A program made the translations under genes and the position numbers. The notes beneath the pieces were generated by a model. It was given only the letters and a program-made list of their open reading frames with translations, ran no database searches and was not told the DNA's origin. From positions 61,195,311-61,259,310 of the forward strand of contig CM039462.1 in the NCBI GenBank assembly GCA_022414725.1: 64,000 bases of DNA, written 5' to 3'. How positions within the stretch are numbered: position 1 is the stretch's first letter; every line of letters starts with the position of its first letter. Source of the DNA: Microglena sp. YARC (Eukaryota; Chlorophyta; Chlorophyceae; Chlamydomonadales; Chlamydomonadaceae). Positions 19,429 through 25,528 of the stretch are shown in pieces.

Positions 19429-21586
19429 CACCACCAGAAACACAAACACATACAGATACACCACAAACACCACCACCAGAAACACCCACATACACACACC
19501 CACACCCACCAACAGTTTTTCATGCATCCTCTTGTATTCCTTGGTGGTTGGTGGTGGTAGATGGGTTGTCGTGGGTGGTGGGTGGGTTTTATTTCATTTG
19601 CATGCATCCTCTTATATTCCTTGGATGGCAGAGCTCCTTGAGCCACGTAGGTGCCAGTTTCGAATCCCCACGGGTGCGCTTAAGTGTTTGCGGTTGCTGT
19701 CAACCGCCATTGTAGCTTTGTCTAGGTTAAGTAGCAGCCTGTTCCCTACTGCCGTAACACGGGGCTCACTTGATACCCCACGCCCCACCACGTTTTCAAA
19801 TCTGAAAGTGGTCTGTTTCTAGCTTTATGGTACTAGGCCTCCTCCAGGCACAGCGATTTCAGGCTTCTATAGCTTTTTGTAGCTTGTTTTGCTTTTCAAG
19901 GCCATTTAGGGCTCACTTGACACCACGCCCCACCAGGCGTTATCATTATGTTCCTTGGAACCTTAATTCGCTACCAACAGTATTGTAGGTTTACTTTTTT
20001 TTTTTTTTAAGTTGTGAAAGGACTTTCACCCCAGGAGGTGGGTCTCCCGACACAAACCAGCGACACGGAGGATTCAGTTCGAATGGTGGTGCCCCTCCTA
20101 CAATGTGCAAAGTAGGCGGTGAAGGTGAGTGAAGGTGAATGAAGGTTCCAAGGAATATGAGGATGTGGTAAAGCCCCTCTACTAAACGACCACCCAGCAC
20201 ACAGCTGTTCTTTTCGTTTCAGATTCAAAGAGGGTCTACTGGTAGCGATCAGGGATTTGGTGTAATTCATGGTTGGGCTACTGGTAGCGATTCGGCCTGG
20301 GGGGGCCTCGGGGAGCAGGGCGGGGGAGTCTCTAGGTAGCGGAAGGTTTGGAAAACGGGAAAACGGGCACCCAGGTATGGAAACGGGCACTCAGGTATGG
20401 AAAACGGGCACCCAGGTATGGAAAACGGGCACCCAGGTATGGAAAACGGGCACTCAGGTATGGAAAACGGGCACCCAGGTATGGAAAACGGGCACCCAGG
20501 TATGGAAAACGGGCACTCAGGTATGGAAAACGGGCACCCAGGTATGGAAAACGGGCACCCAGGTATGGAAAACGGGCACTCAGGTATGGAAAACGGGCAC
20601 CCAGGTATGGAAAACGGGCACCCAGGTATGGAAAACGGGCACCCAGGTATCACTACTGGTACGTGAAAAGAAGCTCATAGTTGTCTCCCTGTTCGATTTT
20701 GTCTGTCGACTCAGTGTCCAGGAGAGGTTACCTTTTAATCGTGCTATGAGGCGGAGGTAGCCGATTTCATTGGCCTGGCACGAACAGCGAGCGAGTCTGG
20801 GGACTAGTCTTAGGAACGTTGCGTCCTGCATGGGCACCATGAGTGTGTGCAGCTTAGTTAGGTCTCATAGCTTGTCATACTTAATTCATATGAGTGAGGG
20901 CTCTGAATGGCACATCCACCCACATCCACCCACACCTCTTATCTTTCTTGGAGGGTTGGGTGCTGTATTCTAGGCTGTGGGCGAACTAGCTTTTGCTATT
21001 GGTGGTTTGCCGTGGTAAGCAAACCACTGGCCTTTGACTTTACCCTTACCCTAGGTAGGCCCAGGGGGAGTTTCGGGGATGTGCGTACTTTTGTCTAGTG
21101 CGTCAACCCCCAGTTCTGCTTGCAACCTTGTCGACCCTATTGTGCAGTGGAGGTACAGTCTTACCTAACATATAACCTCTCCTGACCTTACACCCCCTAC
21201 CACCTTCACAGGTTCAGCTCCAGAGGGACAGGCTGGAAGGTTTGTGCCGGGCGCTGCAAGCTCAGGTCAAAGAAGCCAAGGCAGCCGGCAGCGCGGCTGA
21301 GGTGGCGAAGGCCAGCTCTCTCTCCGAAACCAAACCTGAAACCAAACCCTCAGAAGATACCCCTGCTGCTGACTCAGCCGCCGCTCAAGCTGCAGAGGAG
21401 GGCGGAGGGGCCAAGGGGGGGGCTGCCCTTGGGGATGAGTCTTGTCCTAAGACACCTGAGCAGGAGACCTGCTCTCCTGCCTTGGTGGTGCAGGAGGGGG
21501 GTGGGGGTGGGGGCACCACTGAAGGGGCAGCTGCTTCAAGTGCTGGGGCAGAGGACGCTATCTTGCTTCCTGCAGATTTGGACTAG
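4554..21586 (+). CDS. TXLN: Taxilin-family coiled-coil protein (3' eight exons; 5' end not found)
   Basis: Taxilins are long coiled-coil proteins that bind syntaxins and act in vesicle traffic. Exons I can place by splice sites and phase: 4554-4720, 6112-6231, 7594-7725, 9514-9564, 13328-13423, 17427-17576, 18114-18182, 21212-21586. The junctions join in frame to about 386 codons ending in TAG. Family signatures appear in order: LEELCRVLQREN, ENDALREKLNDVLKQF, KKDLEVQLANAKFEQQQQ, KFEDFQGTLTKSN, FGNLKKELD, DDWTKRC and LEGLCRALQAQ. The last exon adds an Ala/Glu/Gly-rich tail of about 100 residues. The first exon seen starts in phase 1, so at least one 5' exon is missing from my model. The 51-nt exon at 9514 is the weakest call. 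TGTAA motifs lie near 21978 and 22068. Introns are 1-4 kb and filled with junction copies, SINEs and satellites. Family assignment is strong; a specific taxilin subtype cannot be given. Confidence 0.85.
4800..5050 (+). repeat. Downstream copies of taxilin exon 4554-4720 (exon end + 5' splice site)
   Basis: Two partial copies at about 4803-4860 and 4930-5035 retain the exon's 3' part (TTGTGCTGAGTCTTGCAAC to TTCAGCCA-GCTATTGAG), followed by a GGTGTGGGTAAATAATGG donor region. Internal pieces are deleted and stops are present, so they are not functional exons. Confidence 0.85.
5145..5345. repeat. Stowaway-like MITE, copy 1
   Basis: The ends are inverted (GGGATGATTTAAATTTGGG on the left and CCAAATCATCCGCTAAATGG on the right), with internal GAGAATTCTC-type palindromes. 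Related copies lie at 9664-9830 and 28897-29068. A palindromic AT microsatellite begins 150 bp downstream. Confidence 0.6.
5410..5990 (+). repeat. Upstream copies of taxilin exon 6112-6231
   Basis: Three copies, at about 5405, 5685 and 5885, each have a CGCCATCAG acceptor followed by GGACGTGAACTCAAAGATGG and the GATAGCCAGCAAGAGGAG segment. The spacing is about 200 bp and spacer sequence is shared (TAGCCAAATAGCCTAA, ACCATGATATCAGGAGGG). Each decays before the end of the exon. A (TA)n tract lies at 5490-5545. Confidence 0.85.
6232..6765 (+). repeat. Donor-derived minisatellite downstream of exon 6112-6231
   Basis: The exon ends AACCAAATG and the intron starts GTGAGTGCCTGGGGCTGG. The next 500 bp repeats this junction in degenerate form: TATATGGTGAGAGCCTGGGG, AAATGGTTAGTGCCTGGG and TACATGGGGAGAGCCTGTG. 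The copies are joined by GGTATAGGGTGCCAAGTGG spacers. The array therefore appears to descend from the 5' splice site itself. Confidence 0.75.
6766..7110. repeat. C-rich and (CA)n low-complexity intron DNA
   Basis: Alternating CCCCAC and CACACA tracts. The large ORFs on both strands here are compositional artefacts. Confidence 0.85.
7115..7593 (+). repeat. Upstream copies of taxilin exon 7594-7725
   Basis: Four copies, at about 7123, 7230, 7372 and 7478, precede the intact exon. Each reads CTTGTGCCTTCAG-TCCAAAAG then AAGGACCTGGAGGTTCAG and CTGGCCAACGCC. Each switches at the same point into CTCCTCTCC and a C-rich spacer of about 60-100 bp. The breakpoint inside the exon is nearly identical in all four. 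Confidence 0.92.
7800..8065 (+). repeat. Downstream copies of taxilin exon 7594-7725
   Basis: Two copies, at about 7810-7895 and 7955-8055, carry the 3' half of the exon (GAGAAGCAGCAGCGGATCAA through GAAGTGACGCAG) followed by the GTGGGTGG donor. They lack the exon's 5' half and its acceptor. They are the mirror image of the upstream copies. Confidence 0.9.
8380..9513 (+). repeat. Upstream copies of taxilin exon 9514-9564 in a ~170-bp tandem array
   Basis: Units at about 8385, 8810, 8998, 9185 and the final exon at 9500 share CTTGACTGCTGCAGGAGAAT, then CCAGCGGAGCTGGGTGGC and TTTGTGGCGCTGAAGGA. Spacers contain (CAATC)n runs, CAAGCAAGGTCACAAGG and GCATATGTAACAATCC. Units are 70-90 percent alike by eye. 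Only the last has a clean donor (AATGTG then GTAAGT). Confidence 0.85.
8698..8790 (-). repeat. Short poly-A retroposon (SINE-like), copy in reverse
   Basis: The sequence from GGCAACGCCATTCGAACTG through TTTGTGTAGGGAGACCCACC to ACAACTTCAAAAAAA matches, in the other orientation, segments at about 19995-20095 and 22150-22245. The unit is about 90 bp, ends in an A run and has a TTCGAAT T-arm-like core. This suggests a very short tRNA-related SINE. Confidence 0.55.
9664..9830. repeat. Stowaway-like MITE, copy 2
   Basis: Terminal inverted repeats of about 30 bp: AATTCAGGGGATGAACTGGA on the left and the reverse complement of TCCAGTTCATCTCCTGAATT on the right. The interior carries GAGAATTCTTGACAATT-type palindromes. 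TA dinucleotides flank both ends, as expected for Tc1/mariner-related MITEs. Confidence 0.7.
9870..10975 (+). repeat. Donor-junction copies downstream of taxilin exon 9514-9564
   Basis: The real junction is GGACCAGAATGTG|GTAAGTTCC, followed by TATTGGCATTTATTA. Degenerate copies occur at about 9871, 10255, 10352, 10446, 10529, 10608, 10704, 10892 and 10960. Typical forms are GGGGTCAGAATGTGGTGGGG, ACCAAAACTCGTTATTGGCA and TTATTAGCACC. A smaller array of TTTTAGTACTTCCAAATG units lies at 10759-10866. Confidence 0.85.
9908..10200 (-). mobile_element. tRNA-derived SINE, double-tail form, with 12-bp TSD
   Basis: A perfect direct repeat AACCGCTGTTGA flanks the element (9896-9907 and 10201-10212). 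Read on the minus strand it has a tRNA-like head with an A-box-like GGTCTAGTGGTGGACC and a B box GGGTTCGACTCCC. Then comes a body (AGCTTGTCCAGTTGAGG) and a tail ending GGCGTTATCATTAC. A second, partial tail copy (9908-9987) follows before the target duplication. Confidence 0.88.
11114..11340 (+). repeat. GGGATTTTT-end interspersed element, copy 1
   Basis: This copy matches segments at 13990-14155 and 14893-15172. Shared blocks are GTTTCAAATCAAAAAGAGGA, AACAGGATCCTTATTCCG, GATTTGGGTCATTTTTAGT and AAAACGGGGTCT. The 14893 copy has inverted ends GGGATTTTTT/AAAAAATCCC. No ORF is present; probably a MITE. Confidence 0.7.
11571..11782 (-). mobile_element. tRNA-derived SINE with 13-bp TSD
   Basis: TGACGCCCGCAAA occurs at 11558-11570 and again at 11783-11795. 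The element between is a full-length single-tail copy of the family at 9908-10200, with head motifs GGTCTAGTGGTAGACC and GGGTTCGACTCCC. It sits in the long intron between taxilin exons 9514 and 13328. Confidence 0.9.
12124..12561 (-). mobile_element. tRNA-derived SINE of a second head type, double-tail form
   Basis: AAGAGAAGGACA flanks the element at 12112-12123 and 12562-12573. On the minus strand the head carries ATGGCTCAATGGTTGAGC and GGTTCGAAGCCCC, a different tRNA-like sequence from the copies at 9908 and 11571. The body and tail are the same as theirs. A second tail (12128-12190) is separated by a G/T-rich (GGGTTGGGTTAGGCTGGGC) expansion. Confidence 0.82.
12826..13110. repeat. (CA)n microsatellite with AGAGAGACAGACA interruptions
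   Basis: Nearly 290 bp of CACACA with repeated GAGAGACAGACA interruptions. Open frames on both strands here are artefacts. Confidence 0.95.
13185..13262 (-). repeat. Short dispersed repeat (GTCACAGTCCAGGGGTAGCC)
   Basis: A unit of about 75 bp running from GTCACAGTCCAGGGGTAG through AAAGGGACATACCCAACCCG to the tail GGACAGAAAGGGCTAAAAAG. Full or partial relatives lie at about 1120-1205 (reverse), 15965, 16140, 16338, 19297 and 45952-46005 (reverse). Confidence 0.6.
13430..13960. repeat. G/T-rich tandem repeats in taxilin intron
   Basis: GGGTGGGTGGATGG-type repeats plus a duplicated segment, ATGTTTGAGATGTGAAGTGT then ATTGATTTG (about 13775 and 13895). No exon is visible. Confidence 0.7.
13990..15172. 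repeat. Composite of GGGATTTTT-end element copies and a ~750-bp poly-C dispersed repeat
   Basis: Copies 2 (13990-14155) and 3 (14893-15172) of the GGGATTTTT-end element bracket a different repeat (about 14150-14890). That repeat is shared with 30540-31330: ATGGCATCCTCGGAATTCCC, GTCCAAAGTGGTGCCAATG, GTCATTTGGAGGTCTGAG and AATGAGGTGCTCAGAATGAC. The latter contains variable poly-C runs and CCCACC repeats, with an internal duplication (14405-14520 and 14590-14725). Confidence 0.75.
15275..15465 (+). repeat. CAAGTCCTATGCAGCGTCG dispersed repeat, copy 1
   Basis: This is one of four ~200-bp copies (also 18619-18830, 28381-28598, 46459-46677). They share the GTCCTATGCAGCGTCGCAAG start, AAATTGGCGGAGTGTGTTGG, GTTAGTTATGAGGCAGTTGG and, in three copies, a GGGGGCTCCGCCAAAAA end. 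A fragment sits at 13955-13985. No ORF is conserved; class unknown. Confidence 0.75.
15535..15965 (+). repeat. 25-bp minisatellite resembling the 3' splice site of exon 17427
   Basis: About 17 units of GTTTGTTGATCTCATATATATGTAT type, several reading TTTGTTGATCTCAGATGTATG. This matches the real acceptor region of the downstream exon copies, TTTGTTGATTGCAGATGTTTGG, so the array appears to be an amplified 3' splice junction. Confidence 0.85.
16010..17426 (+). repeat. Upstream copies of taxilin exon 17427-17576
   Basis: Larger copies start at about 16028, 16191, 16388, 16677 and 16880. Each has TTGATCGCAG or similar, then ATGTTTGGCAACTTGAAG, AAAGAGCTGGACGCCCACCA and either a (CCACCG)n expansion or a breakdown. 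Between 16930 and 17420 there are further short pieces (CAGATGCTTGGCAGCGTC, ACATGTTTGGCAACTCC). Only the last copy runs through the complete exon to a GTGAGTG donor. Confidence 0.9.
17577..17775 (+). repeat. Donor-like repeats downstream of exon 17427-17576
   Basis: The junction AATCAG|GTGAGTG is echoed by TTTTCAGGTGTGTGGGG and TTTTCAGGTATGTGTG within GGCAGGCCCTTTTCAGG repeats. The pattern is weaker than at the other exons. Confidence 0.5.
17770..18113 (+). repeat. Upstream copies of taxilin exon 18114-18182
   Basis: Five copies of about 70 bp precede the exon: CCCAACCCTTGCAG acceptor, AATGACAAGCTGACGGCC exon start, then CACAACTTCAGCCCCACCC. Each leaves exon homology after about 18 bases. 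The sixth copy is the real exon. Confidence 0.92.
18619..18830 (+). repeat. CAAGTCCTATGCAGCGTCG dispersed repeat, copy 2
   Basis: Starts CAGGTTCTATGCAGCGTCGC and ends GGGGGGGCTCCGCCAAAAAA, inside the last taxilin intron. Confidence 0.75.
19626..19950 (+). mobile_element. tRNA-derived SINE, second head type, double-tail, 9-bp TSD
   Basis: TTCCTTGGA lies at 19617-19625 and 19951-19959. The plus-strand head has ATGGCAGAGCTCCTTGAGCC and AGTTTCGAATCCCC. The body TAGCTTTGTCTAGGTTAAG and a tail ending CCACGCCCCACCACG follow. After a ~100-bp spacer, a second tail ends CCACCAGGCGTTATCATTA. Confidence 0.85.
20215..20665 (+). repeat. Dispersed repeat carrying an internal 21-bp tandem array
   Basis: The flanks (ACTGGTAGCGATCAGGGATT, TTGGTG..., GGTAGCGGAAGGTTTGG) match 27625-27825 and, reversed, about 696-860. 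In this copy the segment GGAAAACGGGCACCCAGGTA is amplified about 15 times (20343-20655). Each unit contains a consensus-like CAG|GTATGG donor. All frames are open because 21 is a multiple of three; none looks like a protein. Confidence 0.8.
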
Positions 21587-22289
21587 GTTCTGATCAAATA
21601 TTTGTGGAGTTCTGGACAAGTTTCATCCTAAGCTCTCAAAGGCAAATATAATGAAATACGCATACTTTCCTACCTGTCATTGACTAGTTACGGGCTGGAC
21701 AAGCTGAATTGTCTGAAAACCGTTGTTCAGTTAACTAAGGAGACGCTATCTTGCTTCCTGGATATTTGGACTAGTTCTTCTTCGGAGGGTAAGCTACATT
21801 CCCCATGTAGTCGAGCAAGAGACACAATAAATAAATAAAACAAAATGAAATTGGTGCTGATGATAATGGTTGCTTGCTTGCTGCAATATTGGCTTTCTTT
21901 TTCTGAAGATTCACTGGGAGACTTCTCCCGGAAGTTGCGTATCGGGCTTGTCGTGGGCCAACAATGGCCTGTCGATGACACTGTAAATTGAGACTGAAAT
22001 TGTTACATCCGAGTAATGTGCCACTCTGAGGACATGAAGTTAAGGACACCACTGCGAACAACGATGACACTGTAATGTAATGATAAATTACCACTTACCA
22101 ACAAGTTATCACCAACCAACAAATGACAACTATGCACATTCAGCTGCCTGTTGTTTTTAAGGTGGGATAGGACTTTCACCCCGAGAGTCCCGACACAAAC
22201 CAGCGACACCAAGGATTCCGTTCGAATCGCGTTGCCACTTTGCCACCCTTACGAAAGAGTAGGTGCATTTGGACAAATCTTGAGATGCC

Positions 22290-22432
22290 GAATGAATATG
22301 AACAGCAGTATGATATCGTATGATGCTGGCAGTCTGACTAGGCTAAAATTACCATTTTGTATATCAAATGATGCGATTTGCATGATATCATACTCGCCTT
22401 TGGTCAGCATCATTTGATATTCCGGTCGCTAC
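22290..22432 (-). repeat. AT-rich inverted-repeat element, copy 2 (inverted)
   Basis: The reverse complement aligns with 1291-1480, keeping ATATCAAATGATGCTGACCA, CTAGTCAGACTGCC and the ATGATATCATA-rich ends. Confidence 0.6.
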
Positions 22433-23023
22433 GAATGAATGAATGTCCATGAGGGCAACAGGAAAAAGGCAGTACCCAAGGTAACCTTCCCCACTTCCAG
22501 CGAAAGAGAAGTTTCCTTCAACTTCCCTTTAGCTGGAAGAAAAAAAAACTTCACGCCCGTGGCAAGGCGCAACACTTTTTATTTATAGCGCTAGTTGGAG
22601 ATGAAGAGAAGAGAAATAGCACGTCGTCGTACATAGCCCCAAAATATATACAGTAGTCTAGATTTGGGACAGACCCATCCAGGATTTTTGCCACGAGCTG
22701 TTATGTACTTGTATACTTAGCTCCTCCAATGTTGATATAATAATACGACAACGTTGATATAATAATACGACAATCTCCGTTCGCACCCGCAGTTATGAGC
22801 TACTTCATCATGAACTTATGATGGCCAGATCATATTCAATTGCCAGAGGTCAGTATGATGCATAGCAACTCTCTCCTAGACACATGGCACTTTTTCTGGG
22901 TTGTTTTAGCCAAGTTAGGCTTAAGTAGTTGTGCACTATTGATATTCAGCATATAGCCCTATTAGGGCTAATTTGATCCGAGGTTGACCCTAAACTCCGA
23001 ACCCAATAATATAAGGCTTATAT

Positions 23024-23216
23024 CAGGGTACTTCCATTGACCAAATTGGCCAGCGCTTTAGTGCACTTGAAGAAAGTAAACATCGCTTTGTATCTCAGAT
23101 AGTGCAACAACGCAAAAAGACTTGCTGCGCCCACAGGGGGTTGCAAAAAACTGCACGAAACGCGCAGTGGGGCTCAAAAAGGTAGCTCGCAAAAGTGTGC
23201 GCTTGGAAGTACCCTG
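23024..23216. mobile_element. hAT-like MITE, copy 1
   Basis: The terminal inverted repeat CAGGGTACTTCCA closes with its complement TGGAAGTACCCTG. Flanking 8-bp sites GCTTATAT and CCTTATAT match at 7 of 8. The interior shares AAATTGGCCAGCGC and GCGCCCACAGGGGGTTGC with the copies at 36603 and 43170. No coding capacity, 193 bp. Confidence 0.88.
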
Positions 23217-25528
23217 CCTTATATAGTTATATACCCTTCAGGGTAGTCCAAGACGCACGTCCTTGAGTCCCAGGACGCAACATGGGGAGGGCCGTTGCGT
23301 CCCAGGACGCAACATTGGCAGGGTCGGTTGCGTCCCGGACGCAGCCTCATAGACTGGTTGCGTCCGGGACGCAGGTTTCGGAAGTTGGTTGCGTCTCACT
23401 TCATTACCCTGCGTTCTCATGCGTCCCAGTGCGTCTGATGAGTCCGACTCGAGATTGTCTTAGTGGGTGGTGCAGGACGCAAAGGACTCTCTCAGCCACA
23501 TAATTTGAATGGACTCGAACCTAAAAATCCCCCACATGCCCCCAGGCCCTGAGTGGATGAGCGGGGTTCAAACAGCACCCTAGTCTAGAATTTTTTGATG
23601 TGATCGATTTATTCTGGTCGATCTCTCCAAAAATATTCGAACCGTCAAAATGCAATCTCGCAGCACGCACAATGCTCCGACCTAGCAGCGAAGGCTGGAT
23701 GAATTTTTTGTTGCTAAGCCCGCTGCTGCTGCTGCTGCTGCCGCTGGGACGCATCAAGCATGGAGAAAAATTGAGACGCAGTGGGCCGCAGTGGGACGCA
23801 TCAAGCATGGAGAAAAATTGAGACGCAGTGGGACGCATCAAGCTGCTGTTGCTGTGGGAGGGGGAAAGAGGAATTTTTGGGACTTTCAAACTTTACTGCG
23901 TCCCAGGACGCAACCTACGAAATTGGCTGCGTCCCTGGACGCAACCTACCCATTTGGGTGCGTCCCAGGAAGCAACTCCTGGGGTCCGTTTGGACAACCC
24001 TGATGGGCAGTACTTACTAAGTCCAGTATCTATTCTCCAGCAATACCGACCTTGGCAAGAATGAAGGTGGAAGAGGGCAGGGCTTTAGAAAGCAACGCTA
24101 GGACAAGGGGGTGGGGGGTGGAGGGCAGGGCTTGGCCTAGTCAGGGGGCTTGGGCCTGGGTGGGAGGCAGGGCTTTAGAAAGCAATGTTAGGACAACCTA
24201 TCGTAGCCCTAGACCTAGGGGCCTAGGACAAGGGGGTGGGAGGTGGGGGGCAGGGCTTTAAAAAGCAATGTTAGGACAACCTATCGTAGTCCTAGAACTG
24301 GTGGGGGAAAAATTCCTGCCGAAAACGGCGAGTAGTCAAATTGCTGGCTGAAGCTATGTAACCAAGTTCAAGTCCAAGTTCTAGACCTGGACGTGTCTTT
24401 AAACAGTCTAATTAGCTCAGTATGCTCCCTAGTTTCCGCGGGTATCTCGCGAGGGCCTTGGAATTGGAAGACGGTGAGCAGCCCATAGTTAGCTAAAAAA
24501 CGTGTAACAATCCAAACCAAACCGTCGTAAACTATGTTCTAGTCAACACTACTACAAGCCCTCCCATGGTCCAGATTGGGGCAGGTTTTGAAGATTACCA
24601 ATTAGGCTGCATGTCTGCAATCGGTTGTCCGCAAGACACAACGGGTTTGGCAGTCAGTACTATACTAAACCTCCTACGGTCCAGATTGGGGCAGGTTTGA
24701 AGATCACCAATCAGACTTAGGTTTTTTAACTATGTTCTGGTCAAAACTATGACAAGCCCTCCTATGGTCCAGATTGGGGCAGGTTTTTAAGTTCACCAAC
24801 TAGGCTGCAATCGGTTGTCCGCAAGACACAATGGGTTTGATAGACGGCTCTATCCCAAGCCCTCCCATTGTCCATTCTTGGGCAGGTTTTGAAGTTCACC
24901 AACTAGGCTGCATGGCTGCAATCAGTTGCCTGCAAGACACAACAGCGGGTTTGATAGACGGCTCTATCCCAAGCCCGCCCATTGTCCATTCTTGGGCAGG
25001 TTTTTAATTTCCCCCAGCAGGCTGTGTGGCTGCAGCTGGTTGACCTCGCGCACCCACCTGCAGTATCAAAGGAAAAATGAAATTAGTATGAGCTGCCACA
25101 AGACGTGAGATTGGAGGAGCCCTCACGTTTGCATGTACCGTAGATACTGGAGAATAGCTATTACGGTGGGTTTATTCGGTTTCGTAGATCGCAACTGCGC
25201 CTGAGCTTGGACTACCATGCGACAGCACGGAGCGAAGGTATCAATCATGTAAGTTGCAAATCTACGATATCAAAAGTTGATTTGGCATTCATTACTGAGT
25301 GTGTGACAGATCCGACATCTATCATTTGAAGGAGGTGAGGGGGTGGGATTTCTTAATTTCTCCAAGCAGGATGGTAGGTTGCAGCTGGTCGTCCTTGAGC
25401 ACCCACCTGTCAAGACTAAGACGTGATGGTTAAATCAGATTTCCTTGTCTTCGCAGATAACTTGAACTCAATTACACAGCTTCAACCAGCAATTTGGCCG
25501 CTCGCCGTCTTCGGCAGTAAAACGAAAC

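Larger units (their letters stand above)
18183..21211. other. Last taxilin intron: repeats only
   Basis: No exon is recognised. Contents: (ATTT)n at 18295-18335; a dispersed repeat (18619-18830); a ~44-bp tandem array at 18880-19230 whose units read TTCTTCTATTCCAGGGAATC then TTCATTAGCCACCTACC; C- and CA-rich DNA at 19380-19510; a SINE; and a 21-bp array at 20343-20655. Confidence 0.75.
21587..25528. other. Convergent intergenic region between taxilin and deoxyribosyltransferase-like gene
   Basis: No supported gene. It holds a short poly-A SINE (22150-22245), an inverted MITE copy (22290-22432), a hAT-like MITE (23024-23216), GGACGC dyad repeats (23230-23480 and 23890-23985), three copies of GGGCAGGGCTTTAGAAAGCA (24070-24270), and a ~110-130-bp tandem repeat at 24530-25110 (CCCTCCCATGGTCCAGATTG, GGGCAGGTTTTGAAG). 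Confidence 0.7.

Noticed and set aside
20343..20655. Repetitive protein gene (ENGHPGM or GKRAPRY repeats)
   Set aside because: The 21-bp unit leaves all frames open by arithmetic; no start, domain or conservation supports coding, and it lies in a transposon copy inside an intron.
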